Part shown: positions 25,809 to 33,999 of the stretch, piece after piece
Position numbering within the stretch: position 1 is the first letter of the stretch
How the letters are laid out: each line of letters starts with the position of its first letter
Assembly (NCBI GenBank): GCA_947496355.1
Contig: CANMCO010000012.1
Location: 73,705 to 120,285, forward strand
DNA length: 46,581 bases
Direction of reading: 5' to 3'
Source of the DNA: an uncultured Aquimarina sp.
Lineage (GTDB): Bacteria; Bacteroidota; Bacteroidia; Flavobacteriales; Flavobacteriaceae
The notes under the pieces: generated by a model
What the model was told of the DNA's origin: nothing
What the model saw: the letters and a program-made list of their open reading frames with translations, nothing else
Databases searched by the model: none
Translations under genes and position numbers: made by a program

Positions 25809-26810
25809 TTATTTTATTAGAGCAGGTTGCACCCACTTAAACTCAAAAACCTCTTCAGGAATGACCAGTCGTTCGCTAATGCGTTGCATTCTAGCTGGCA
25901 ATTTCATTACAAAATCACGAGCTTTCTCTGCCTCATCCGTAAGATCTACTAGTTTATCAATCTCCCATTTATCAATCAAACGTTGCATTATATCAATATA
26001 ATCCTGAGAAGTGTAAACACCTAATCGTTGAGCGGCATTTGAGAATTCTTCAAAAGCAGTTCCAATTGCATCACCTGATTCTCTTAAAAAATGCGCTGGC
26101 ATTACAATTTTATGCTTCATCATATGGCTAAAAGCAATCATCATTTGACTAGGATCAACTTCAAAAATATTCTTTACAAATTCACTATATGCATTGTAAT
26201 GGCGCATCTCATCACCAGCAATAATTTTGCACATCTTGGCAAGTGATTTATTAGAATACTCTTTTGCCATTTTTGCAACTCTACTATGAGAAATATTAGT
26301 TGCCAATTCCTGAAAACTAGTATATACAAAATTCTTATAAGGATCTCTATCCGTACCTATATCAAAACCATCATTGATAAGATGTTGTGTGGTTCTTTCT
26401 ACTTCGATCATATTTACTCTTCCCGATAGGTATAAATACTTGTTTAATGTATCTCCATGACGATTTTCTTCACTAGTCCAATAACGCACCCATCTTGCCC
26501 AACCATTATCTTTACCATCTTCATGTTGATTCACCCCTTCTACATCCATCAACCAGGATTCGTATGTAGGGAGTGCTTCTTCGGTTATTGTATCTCCAAC
26601 CAACACTACCCAGAAATCATAAGGAAGTTCTTTTGCCAGTTCTCTTAACTCTTTAACCTCATCAAAAAAGGTTTCTTCATTTTGAGAATTAGGTAAAAAA
26701 TCAGTGGGCTGCCATACTTTGTCTATTGGAATCAAAAATCTATCTATAAAAGATTCTATCTTCTTTTCTAGTAATTGCATTACCTCTAATCTTATATTGT
26801 CTAAAGCCAT
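25809..26810 (-). CDS. Acyl-ACP desaturase (stearoyl-ACP desaturase family)
   Basis: 333-residue soluble diiron desaturase that inserts a cis double bond into acyl-ACP. The ligands of the two-iron site appear as EENRH (114-118), Glu168 and His175 in FQELATNISH, and DEMRH (200-204); the first Glu comes from the TITEEALPTYE helix (about 77). Length matches the plant/actinobacterial/flavobacterial family. It lies 11 bases after plsC, so new unsaturated acyl chains and their transfer into phospholipid are probably regulated together. No membrane segments, as expected for the ACP-dependent type. Confidence 0.93.
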   Translation of the reverse strand: MALDNIRLEVMQLLEKKIESFIDRFLIPIDKVWQPTDFLPNSQNEETFFDEVKELRELAKELPYDFWVVLVGDTITEEALPTYESWLMDVEGVNQHEDGKDNGWARWVRYWTSEENRHGDTLNKYLYLSGRVNMIEVERTTQHLINDGFDIGTDRDPYKNFVYTSFQELATNISHSRVAKMAKEYSNKSLAKMCKIIAGDEMRHYNAYSEFVKNIFEVDPSQMMIAFSHMMKHKIVMPAHFLRESGDAIGTAFEEFSNAAQRLGVYTSQDYIDIMQRLIDKWEIDKLVDLTDEAEKARDFVMKLPARMQRISERLVIPEEVFEFKWVQPALIK

Positions 26811-26821
26811 GACTTATTTGT

Positions 26822-27565
26822 TTACATTTTTATACTTGAGATTACTCTATCTCTTATTATTTCTAACAATTCTTGCGATTCAAATTCTTTTGGTTCTATG
26901 GGTTCTTGTACTTCAAGTGTTAAATGAAGACCAATTCCCATTGGAAAGTTACCATATTTTAGCAGTTTCCAACTATTATTAATGGTTACCGGTACAATAA
27001 GAGCTTCTGGTGCATTTTTGAATAAAATCTTTAACCCAGTAGGAGCAAACTCCTTTGGTTCTCCATTTCTACTTCTGGTTCCTTCAGGAAAAATTACTGC
27101 TGAAAAATTATTCTCACTAATAAATTTTCCGAATTTGGATAACGCAGGAATTGATTGTTTTGGGTTCTTTCTATCTATTAAAACATGTCCTCCATGTCTT
27201 AAGTTAAAAGAAACACTTGGCATTCCTTTACCTAATTCAATTTTAGAAATGAACTTTGGTTTATGCTTTCGCAAATACCATGAGATTAAAGGAATATCGA
27301 ACATACTTTGATGATTCGAAACGATTATTAACGATCGATTCGCTGGTAATTTATGTTTATTTTTAAAACTAAATGTTACTGCCAGAGCATGTAAACATCT
27401 CAACAAACACAGGTTCATCAGGTTTATAACTATTCTATGCGTCTTTGCTCCTCCTATTTTTACTCCTAACCACTGCAACGGATGAAAAATCACCAGTGTT
27501 AATCCAAAAAACAAATAGAAAATTATTGACAGCGGATATGAAAATATCCTTTTTATTGCCCCCAT
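26822..27565 (-). CDS. plsC: Lysophospholipid/1-acylglycerol-3-phosphate acyltransferase
   Basis: 247-residue membrane acyltransferase. The catalytic HX4D motif is NHQSMFD (His85, Asp90) and the phosphate-binding motif is FPEGTRS (159-165). One or two hydrophobic segments at residues 8-30 anchor it to the inner membrane. It should acylate lysophosphatidic acid or a related lipid in glycerophospholipid synthesis. It is the first gene of a three-gene operon with the acyl-ACP desaturase and an HD hydrolase. The flavobacterial paralogue set includes several PlsC-like proteins, so whether this is the essential PlsC or an aminolipid acyltransferase is uncertain. Confidence 0.9.
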   Translation of the reverse strand: MGAIKRIFSYPLSIIFYLFFGLTLVIFHPLQWLGVKIGGAKTHRIVINLMNLCLLRCLHALAVTFSFKNKHKLPANRSLIIVSNHQSMFDIPLISWYLRKHKPKFISKIELGKGMPSVSFNLRHGGHVLIDRKNPKQSIPALSKFGKFISENNFSAVIFPEGTRSRNGEPKEFAPTGLKILFKNAPEALIVPVTINNSWKLLKYGNFPMGIGLHLTLEVQEPIEPKEFESQELLEIIRDRVISSIKM

Positions 27566-27655
27566 TCTCCTTCTTAACTATTATTAAATTCGACTTGTGT
27601 TACAGTACTGCAAGGTCTTACATTATTTCAAGTAAACCAATAGTTTTAGCAAAAT

Positions 27656-27683
27656 AAAAAACCGTCTGTAGTCACAAACGGTT
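27656..27683 (-). terminator. Intrinsic terminator after bacilliredoxin gene
   Basis: On the minus strand AACCGTTTGT and ACAGACGGTT form a 10-bp stem (one G-T pair) with a GACT loop, directly followed by a run of T. It lies about 35 bases after the bacilliredoxin stop. Confidence 0.85.
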
Positions 27684-27717
27684 TAGAATTCTTTTTAGCG
27701 TGTAAACTGCTTATTTT

Positions 27718-28128
27718 TTAGCAATGTTCGTTATATGCGTCTTTTAGGTTTTCTGCTATCATATCTGCAGGTCTCCCTTCAATATGATGACGTTCTAACA
27801 TATGCACTAATTCACCATTCTTGAATAATGCCATTGACGGCGATGATGGAGGAAACGGAACCATAAATCCTCTGGCTTTATCTGTCGCTTCTCTATCAAC
27901 TCCCGCAAAAACAGTTACGATATGATCAGGTTTTTTATCATTACTTAATGAAGCTTTTGCTCCGGGACGTGCATTTGCTGCGGCACAACCGCACACAGAG
28001 TTAACCACGACCAAAGTAGTTCCTTCTTTTGCTATGGCAGCCTCTACTGCATCTGCCGTTTGCAATTCATCAAAACCTACATTGGTAAGATCTTCACGCA
28101 TTGGTTTTACTAAATCTGCTGGATACAT
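27718..28128 (-). CDS. BrxA/BrxB family bacilliredoxin
   Basis: 136-residue thioredoxin-fold protein of the YphP/YqiW (BrxA/B) family, which removes bacillithiol or related thiols from proteins. The active-site motif is CGC (Cys46-Gly-Cys48) in VVNSVCGCAAANARP, the family's signature in place of CxxC. Cytoplasmic, no signal. It has its own promoter (see 28160-28167) and terminator, so it is a single-gene unit. Flavobacteria also carry bacillithiol synthesis genes, though none is in this window. Confidence 0.93.
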   Translation of the reverse strand: MYPADLVKPMREDLTNVGFDELQTADAVEAAIAKEGTTLVVVNSVCGCAAANARPGAKASLSNDKKPDHIVTVFAGVDREATDKARGFMVPFPPSSPSMALFKNGELVHMLERHHIEGRPADMIAENLKDAYNEHC

Positions 28129-28159
28129 ATTTCTTTTATTTTTTTATTACAATTTTGTG

Positions 28160-28167
28160 CAAAGGTA
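28160..28167 (-). promoter_or_regulatory. Bacteroidota -7 element for bacilliredoxin gene
   Basis: TACCTTTG on the minus strand matches TAnnTTTG 32 bases upstream of the start codon. I see no good -33 TTTG at the usual spacing, so the call rests on the -7 box only. Confidence 0.5.
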
Positions 28168-28341
28168 CAAATTATGTACCACATGAGGTTAACTGACAAG
28201 TAGTCGGAGAATTAAGTTTTTTCTAACATTAGAATAATTTATTTGCGTAACAAAAACAACTCTTCTTTGTCTAATATAACACAGGTCAGATGTATCGCAA
28301 GATAATTTCGGCTATATTTACAACCCAAAAAATTGCTTTAA

Positions 28342-29076
28342 ATGATTAAATGGTTTACTGCCATATTAGGATACGTGTTTTTTAGATTCCCTGGAGCTGT
28401 TCTAGGTTTTATAATTGGCAGTCTATTAGATTCTACAGATATAAAAAGCGGAGGGAATTTTAAAAAAGTATTCTCTCAGGATGAAAAGGTTACACCTGCG
28501 GATTTTGAACTCAATTTGCTATCACTTTCATCAATAGTGATTAAAGCCGATGGTACCATTAATCAAACCGAATTGGATTACGTGAGGCGTTATTTTGTAA
28601 GTGCTTATGGCAAAGAACGCGCTAATGCAACGTTTAGGACATTCAATGAAATTATCAAAAACAGACAAGTTTCTGCACCACATATTTGCATGTATATTAA
28701 TCAACATACTCGCTATCCAGCCAGATTGCAGATTTTGCATTTTTTATTCGGAATCGCAAATGCGGATGGTAGCGTAAGCAGTTCTGAAGCCGAAGAAATT
28801 CGTAAAATAGCAGGGTTTTTACGCATAAACTTCAGAGATTTTGAAAGTATAAAAGCTATGTTTTTCAAAACTGGCGATCATGCTTATAAGATCCTTGAAA
28901 TCGAAAAAAGCGCTACAGATTCTGAAGTAAAAAAGGCGTTTAGAACCATGGCCAAAAAATATCATCCCGATAAAATCCAGCACATGGATGACATCCATAT
29001 TAAAGGTGCGGAAGCCAAATTTAGAGAAGTGCAAATGGCATATGATCAAATCAAAAAAGAAAGAGGAATAAGTTAG
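28342..29076 (+). CDS. DjlA-like protein with TerB and C-terminal J domain
   Basis: 244-residue DnaJ-family co-chaperone. An N-terminal hydrophobic segment (about 5-28) with glycines probably anchors it to the membrane, as in DjlA. A TerB-like helical domain with acidic loops (KADGTINQTE, NADGSVSSSE) covers about 55-170. The J domain begins near 181 (AYKILEIEKSATDSEVKKAF) and holds the HPD tripeptide at 208-210, needed to stimulate DnaK. The order membrane-TerB-J matches E. coli DjlA. Its stop overlaps the stop of the convergent lycopene cyclase gene by 4 bases. Confidence 0.9.
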   Translation: MIKWFTAILGYVFFRFPGAVLGFIIGSLLDSTDIKSGGNFKKVFSQDEKVTPADFELNLLSLSSIVIKADGTINQTELDYVRRYFVSAYGKERANATFRTFNEIIKNRQVSAPHICMYINQHTRYPARLQILHFLFGIANADGSVSSSEAEEIRKIAGFLRINFRDFESIKAMFFKTGDHAYKILEIEKSATDSEVKKAFRTMAKKYHPDKIQHMDDIHIKGAEAKFREVQMAYDQIKKERGIS

Positions 29077-30221
29077 TGTTTGCCAAAAACCCTGTTCCAT
29101 AGGGCTTTAAGAAAATTACCCGCAGGTAAACTGGTCGTAATTCTAACATCGTCCAAAACAGAACTTTCTTCGTCCAGAAACTTTAAAATCTCGGTGATCT
29201 TATTTTTCTCAAATAATCTTGAAAACAAATAAGCTCCTAAATAGTTCTTTTTATAAAGCAGATCAATAAACAGTAAATCATAATACCAGAACTTTGTTCT
29301 TTTTCCAAATTTTGACAGATCAGTATTCTTTTTAAGATATTTCGTGAGTTTTCTTGTGTTTTTTAAAGTAAGACTAAATGTAAAACCAGTACTAGGTTTG
29401 GTCCATCCACCAGCAGTACCTATATGTATAATATTTTTGGAATTCTGCTTTCTGAAATCAAAACAAGTCATAGGAATACAGCCTCTTTCTTTTTCTGTAA
29501 TTTCATAGTTAATGATGGTTTTTTCTTTGAGATAAAATTCAATTTCGTTCTCATATTCTTTTTTTTCTAAAAGTTCCTTAGAAAATAGTGTATACTCAAA
29601 TAATGCTTCAGTTTTAGAAATAGGCAATACGTACATAAAACGAGTATTTCCTTTCTGTGCCACTTTGAAATCCATAAAAGTAGCGGTTTCGTCATCAAAA
29701 GAATTTTCTTTTGTTTTTATAAACCATCCCACAAAATGTTGGTTCAAAACCGGATATTTCTTTTGCTCTTTAAATATTGGAGAAAGTATAATACTATTAA
29801 ATACTTTGCTTCCTAGATAACTATTTTGATCTGTTTCAACTTTAACGATATTTTCTTCTTCATTAATACTTGTTAAGGTTTCCTGAACAATCTTAATATT
29901 AGATTTCTTTTCTATTTCATTTAAAATGAAGTTGTAAAAATCTTTACTCCTTATCATTTTATAATGATAAGGTAGGATTTCTATTTTCTTTGAAAAATTA
30001 TCACTCCCAAAATAGATGTTATTCCATTCTTTCGTTGTGATTTCATCCCATATACCAGTACCTTTTTCCCAAAAACACCAAGTACGATCATTTTGATCTT
30101 TCACATCTTTATCAATCATCAAAATTTGTTTTTGATCAAAATAGGGATCTGAGATTAAGTGATATCCAAGCATGAGTCCAGAAGCACCCATACCCGTAAT
30201 TATGTAATCGTATTTTTGCAT
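29073..30221 (-). CDS. crtY: Lycopene cyclase family protein
   Basis: 382-residue flavoprotein that forms beta-ionone rings at the ends of lycopene. The dinucleotide-binding motif is GMGASG (10-15), and DRTWCFWE (45-52) is the signature of CrtY-type cyclases. Downstream IGTAGGWTKPSTGF is the typical second FAD region. It is the last of three carotenoid genes, abutting the CruF-like gene. If the neighbours act as predicted, one ring on gamma-carotene plus a hydrated acyclic end gives a monocyclic pigment. No phytoene synthase is inside the window. Confidence 0.92.
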   Translation of the reverse strand: MQKYDYIITGMGASGLMLGYHLISDPYFDQKQILMIDKDVKDQNDRTWCFWEKGTGIWDEITTKEWNNIYFGSDNFSKKIEILPYHYKMIRSKDFYNFILNEIEKKSNIKIVQETLTSINEEENIVKVETDQNSYLGSKVFNSIILSPIFKEQKKYPVLNQHFVGWFIKTKENSFDDETATFMDFKVAQKGNTRFMYVLPISKTEALFEYTLFSKELLEKKEYENEIEFYLKEKTIINYEITEKERGCIPMTCFDFRKQNSKNIIHIGTAGGWTKPSTGFTFSLTLKNTRKLTKYLKKNTDLSKFGKRTKFWYYDLLFIDLLYKKNYLGAYLFSRLFEKNKITEILKFLDEESSVLDDVRITTSLPAGNFLKALWNRVFGKH

Positions 30222-30848
30222 TCAGAGAATTAAAAAGACTGTAAAAAAGACTAATATAGCAATAAAAATATGTAGCGAAATCCTTACTCTTAATACTTTT
30301 ATCATTTTCTGAAGCAATACATGCGCTATCAACGCCGTAAAAAACCAACCAATATAATTTTGTAGGGGTACAATTCCATTTTCAAACCTCCAAAAATCAA
30401 ACTTAGGAGCAGAAACTTCGATAATCACATCTAGAATTACCATAGCAATAGCCCCAAGCAATGCAGATACAAAAATATTGTGTGATATCTTTCTAGATAA
30501 CGCGGCTGTACAATATGTTAAAATTGCCCAGTTTACTCCTATTATCCATGGCACACCGTAAATTTTGAGTCCTAGGTTTTCTCCATATGTATACGTTCCA
30601 AAAATAAGTCCGTAATTCACTCCTAAATATTCAGTGACCATACCAATCCCAAAAGGAATCAATAATGATAGAATTAAGGTTTTATTAAAATCATTATTCC
30701 AGAGGATTAGAAAAAGATATATCAATAAGTGCAACCATGTTAATGATAAAAACCAATCCTTATAGCCAACAAAAACGCCTATAATTCCAGAGATATTGAA
30801 AAGCCAAATAATGAATATAGAGATATGTAATCTTCTGCTTGCACTCAT
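30222..30848 (-). CDS. cruF: CruF-like carotenoid hydratase, integral membrane
   Basis: 208 residues, almost all in six or seven hydrophobic helices. It resembles the carotenoid biosynthesis protein family that includes CruF and bisanhydrobacterioruberin hydratase, which add water to the 1,2 double bond of an acyclic carotenoid end. Supporting residues are EYLGVNYGLIFGTYTYGENLG split across a conserved loop and WIIGVNWAILTY and LDVIIEVSAPKFDFW later on. It sits between a lycopene cyclase and a CrtI/CrtD-type desaturase, overlapping the latter by 4 bases (ATGA). The family call is good; 1'-hydratase function is inference from context. Confidence 0.82.
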   Translation of the reverse strand: MSASRRLHISIFIIWLFNISGIIGVFVGYKDWFLSLTWLHLLIYLFLILWNNDFNKTLILSLLIPFGIGMVTEYLGVNYGLIFGTYTYGENLGLKIYGVPWIIGVNWAILTYCTAALSRKISHNIFVSALLGAIAMVILDVIIEVSAPKFDFWRFENGIVPLQNYIGWFFTALIAHVLLQKMIKVLRVRISLHIFIAILVFFTVFLIL

Positions 30849-32335
30849 ATCGTACTTGATTTACAGTCTTTTTGGATTAGCTCTGAAACTATTTTACCAG
30901 ACAATAAACACAACGGAATTCCCCCACCGGGATGTACACTACCTCCGCAGAAATATAGGTTTCCTATTTTTCTAGAAAAATTAGGATGCCTTAAAAATGC
31001 CGCATATTTATTGTTGCTTGAAGCACCATACAAAGATCCTTGGTAAGACTGGGTATTACTTTCTATAGTTCTTGGATCCAGAATTTCTTCATTTTCTATT
31101 AAGTTTTCAATATCAGTCCCTAATAGTCTGGACAATTTTTTCAGAATATTTCTCTTTGATTTTTTAATAATTGCATCCCAATCTTGTCCTTCGTTACCAG
31201 GAACATTAATCATTACAAACCAATTTTCACGTGCTGTGGGAGCGTCTCTGGGTTCATTCTTAGAAGTTATATTAATATACACGGTAGGGTCGTCATAAAC
31301 CAATTTTTTACTAAATATAAAGTTAAACTCTTCCTGATAGTTTCGTGAGAAGAATATGTTATGCAAGTCAAGCTCTGGAAATTCTCTCTTTATCCCCCAA
31401 TAAAATATTAAAGCAGAGCTGGACCTTGGTTGTTTAATAACTTTTTCAGGTGGTTTTTGATTTACCAAAAGCTTTTTATATGTTGGCACTATATCCATGT
31501 TTGATACAACAATATCCGCTTCAAAAAAACTATTATTCACTAAAACACCTTTAGCTTTTTTTTGATCAACTAGAATCTGATCAACTTTAGTTTCAAAATG
31601 AAATGTAACACCAATTTCTAATGCCAATTGATATAAACTTCTTGTAATACTATACATACCTCCTCTAGGAAAAAAAGTACCATAATATTGCTCTAGATGT
31701 GGAATCATGGACATAATCCCAGGAGTTTTGTAGGGAGAAGAACCATTATATGTTGCAAATCTATTGAATAACTGAACTAACCTGGGATCTTTGAATTCAT
31801 TTTCATTGAGCTGATGCAAAGTTTTATCAATATCCAATACTCCGATTCTACTCATTGCTTTTAAAGTGTCTTTGCTTAAATACGTTGATAACTTATGCAA
31901 CGATTTTTCTAGAAAAAGGGAAGAAGTAAGATCATATTTTTGCTTGCTTTTTTTGAAATACTCTACAATTTTTGCCTCTGAAACCTTAAATGTATCAGCA
32001 GCAGTTTTTGCAAACTTCTTTTCATCGGCAAAAGCTGTAAATCTTGTACCATCTTCATAAAAGTAAGTGCAAACTTTTTCTTTTCTTGTGTATTCAAAAT
32101 ATTCTGAAATCTCTTTCCCTGATATTTGAAAAAGTTCTTCAACAAACTGAGGCATTGTAAATAATGAAGGGCCACAATCAAATCTATATCCATTTTTATA
32201 TATTTCCGTTAGTTTACCTCCAGCAGTATGGTTAATTTCATAAACATGAACATCAAAACATTGTTTTCGTAATCGAATAGCAGTTGCAAGTCCTGCAATA
32301 CCAGATCCAATGATTATCGCTTTTTTTCCTTTCAT
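30845..32335 (-). CDS. CrtI/CrtD family carotenoid desaturase
   Basis: 496-residue phytoene-desaturase-family flavoprotein. The N-terminal FAD motif is IIGSGIAGLATAIRLR, and the C-terminal signature LYFCGGSVHPGGGIP is intact. The same family includes CrtI (phytoene to lycopene) and CrtD (1-hydroxycarotenoid 3,4-desaturase). Because it is encoded directly before a CruF-like hydratase, CrtD is more likely: hydration then 3',4'-desaturation gives the myxol/saproxanthin end group known in marine flavobacteria. It is the first gene of the three-gene unit. A phylogenetic placement against CrtI is needed to settle the name, so I give no symbol. Confidence 0.9.
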   Translation of the reverse strand: MKGKKAIIIGSGIAGLATAIRLRKQCFDVHVYEINHTAGGKLTEIYKNGYRFDCGPSLFTMPQFVEELFQISGKEISEYFEYTRKEKVCTYFYEDGTRFTAFADEKKFAKTAADTFKVSEAKIVEYFKKSKQKYDLTSSLFLEKSLHKLSTYLSKDTLKAMSRIGVLDIDKTLHQLNENEFKDPRLVQLFNRFATYNGSSPYKTPGIMSMIPHLEQYYGTFFPRGGMYSITRSLYQLALEIGVTFHFETKVDQILVDQKKAKGVLVNNSFFEADIVVSNMDIVPTYKKLLVNQKPPEKVIKQPRSSSALIFYWGIKREFPELDLHNIFFSRNYQEEFNFIFSKKLVYDDPTVYINITSKNEPRDAPTARENWFVMINVPGNEGQDWDAIIKKSKRNILKKLSRLLGTDIENLIENEEILDPRTIESNTQSYQGSLYGASSNNKYAAFLRHPNFSRKIGNLYFCGGSVHPGGGIPLCLLSGKIVSELIQKDCKSSTI

Positions 32336-32436
32336 AGTATCCTTAGAATGAGCTATTCCAAAATTGATGAATATGTAGGAACTTTAGATTATTTAAACTT
32401 GTTTTTTATATATCTTTAACTTCTGTTAAACCTAAT

Positions 32437-32853
32437 ATGAAGCAAATCCTAATTTTACTCTTATTTTTTACTCCATTTGTTTTGATTACTGCACAGGATT
32501 CTACTCATATTGATCCTCCAAAAATTGTTTCAAGACTTAAGGTTGGAAATACGACTAATTTTAACTCCAAAAATATAAAGTTCATTCGTATAATCGATGA
32601 TTCAAGATGTCCCAAGGGTGTAAGTTGTATTTGGGAAGGAGAAGTAAAAATAATTGTTGGTTTTTATCAAGACGGTAAAATGGTAGAGGAAAAAGAGCTT
32701 GTTTTTAGCTCCAAAACTATTAATCCGGATAATATGAAAGAGTTATTGGTTACTGATAAAAAAACAATTTATGCATATACTGTAAGTCCCTACCCTTCTT
32801 CAGAAAAACCTATAGACCCTTCTGAATATTATTTAGAATTACTTATCAAATAA
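32437..32853 (+). CDS. Small secreted protein of unknown function
   Basis: 138 residues. MKQILILLLFFTPFVLITAQ is a signal peptide with a likely cut after TAQ. The remainder is predicted beta-rich, with a conserved-looking block IRIIDDSRCPKGVSCIWEGE, where two cysteines six residues apart probably form a disulfide. I have seen this DSRCPxxVxCxWxG pattern in many short Bacteroidota secreted or lipoprotein sequences without a known function. It stands alone, upstream of the EamA transporter gene by 31 bases on the same strand. Confidence 0.8.
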   Translation: MKQILILLLFFTPFVLITAQDSTHIDPPKIVSRLKVGNTTNFNSKNIKFIRIIDDSRCPKGVSCIWEGEVKIIVGFYQDGKMVEEKELVFSSKTINPDNMKELLVTDKKTIYAYTVSPYPSSEKPIDPSEYYLELLIK

Positions 32854-32884
32854 ATATGAATCAATTTGCTTTTCCTTTCTTCTT

Positions 32885-33811
32885 ATGATTTCTAACAAGG
32901 CAAAAGCTCATCTGGCTTTATTGAGCGTAAATATTATTTATGGAGCAAATTATCTTGTTGCCAAAGGATTGATGCCTCATAAAATTGAACCTTCGGCCTT
33001 AGTTTTTTTACGCATTGGCGGAGCGGGTATTTTATTTCTAATTTTAAAGTCTTTTGTCAAGGAAAAAGTTGACAGAAAAGATATTTCGCGTTTGGCTTTG
33101 TGTGGTTTTCTTGGGGTAGCGACAAATCAATTCTTTTCTATGAATGGGCTTAGTCTTACTTCACCAGTTGATGCCGCAATCATAATTACTGCTATGCCAA
33201 TTTTTACTGTAATTATTAGCTATTTTCTACTAAAAGAACCTCTAACCCTACAACGTATTCTTGGCGTAACAGTTGGTGGAACTGGTGCTGCTTTATTAAT
33301 TTATCTAGGGAATTCTGGTCTTGGAACTGGTTCTCTATTAGGAAATATATTTGTTTGTATCAATGCCTTGGCTTTTGCCTTTTATCTGGTTATTGTAAAG
33401 CCTCTAATGTCTAAATACAAACCCATAACTGTCATAATTTGGACTTTCTTATTTGGGTTTATATTTATGTTTCCGTTTTGTATCGAGAAATTGATTCATA
33501 CAGACTTTCAATCTTTTGCAGCATCAAATTGGGCTTCTTTATTTTATGTAGTGCTAGGGCCTACTTTCTTAGCCTATTTACTAAATATGTTTGCATTACA
33601 ATATGTTAAGCCCACTGTTTCTAGTAGTTATATCTATGTACAACCAGCAGTTGCAATGATTCTGGTTGCTGTGGTATCATATCTCATTGTAAATAGTCAA
33701 TACAAAGGTGATATCACTTTTACAAAACTTCTTTGTTGCGTTTTGATTTTTATTGGGGTGTATTTGATAAGTAGTAGTCCATTATCATGGCTTAAAAGAT
33801 CTAAGCCCTAA
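32885..33811 (+). CDS. EamA/DMT family transporter
   Basis: 308-residue inner membrane protein with ten hydrophobic helices in two EamA repeats, about 8-140 and 155-300. The start MISNKAKAHLALLSVNIIYGANYLVAKG and the internal PVDAAIITAMPIF-like segment are typical of the drug/metabolite exporters. Substrate cannot be predicted. Its stop codon overlaps the stop of the small FeoB-associated gene on the other strand. No terminator is seen between the two converging genes. Confidence 0.9.
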   Translation: MISNKAKAHLALLSVNIIYGANYLVAKGLMPHKIEPSALVFLRIGGAGILFLILKSFVKEKVDRKDISRLALCGFLGVATNQFFSMNGLSLTSPVDAAIIITAMPIFTVIISYFLLKEPLTLQRILGVTVGGTGAALLIYLGNSGLGTGSLLGNIFVCINALAFAFYLVIVKPLMSKYKPITVIIWTFLFGFIFMFPFCIEKLIHTDFQSFAASNWASLFYVVLGPTFLAYLLNMFALQYVKPTVSSSYIYVQPAVAMILVAVVSYLIVNSQYKGDITFTKLLCCVLIFIGVYLISSSPLSWLKRSKP

Positions 33812-33960
33812 TGACATCCACAATCTGAAGCCCCACAAGACTTTGATGATTTCTTCTTTGAAGCAGATAATGAAGGTTTCCAAAAGAATTTTCTAACAAT
33901 AAATCCAATTGCGTAAGCAAAAACAAGGAATACTAATATGTTTTGAATTATATCGTTCAT
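33808..33960 (-). CDS. FeoB-associated Cys-rich membrane protein
   Basis: A 50-residue protein that I translated by hand. It begins MNDIIQNILVFLVFAYAIGF, a single membrane helix, goes on with a basic stretch, and ends SCGASDCGCH, a cysteine/histidine-rich tail able to bind metal. Such peptides are encoded beside FeoB in many Bacteroidota and Firmicutes (FeoB-associated Cys-rich family), and feoB lies 39 bases upstream. Role in iron(II) uptake is assumed, mechanism unknown. A TAnnTTTG box precedes it, so it may also be made separately from feoB. Confidence 0.85.
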   Translation of the reverse strand: MNDIIQNILVFLVFAYAIGFIVRKFFWKPSLSASKKKSSKSCGASDCGCH

Positions 33961-33975
33961 AACAATTGTGTCGTA

Positions 33976-33983
33976 CAAAGGTA
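33976..33983 (-). promoter_or_regulatory. -7 element between feoB and its small partner
   Basis: TACCTTTG on the minus strand fits TAnnTTTG and is 16 bases upstream of the small gene's ATG. It sits inside a CGTAC/GTACG inverted repeat (33972-33985). No clear -33 box, so this is tentative. Confidence 0.4.
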
Positions 33984-33999
33984 CGAAAACTTAAATTTA

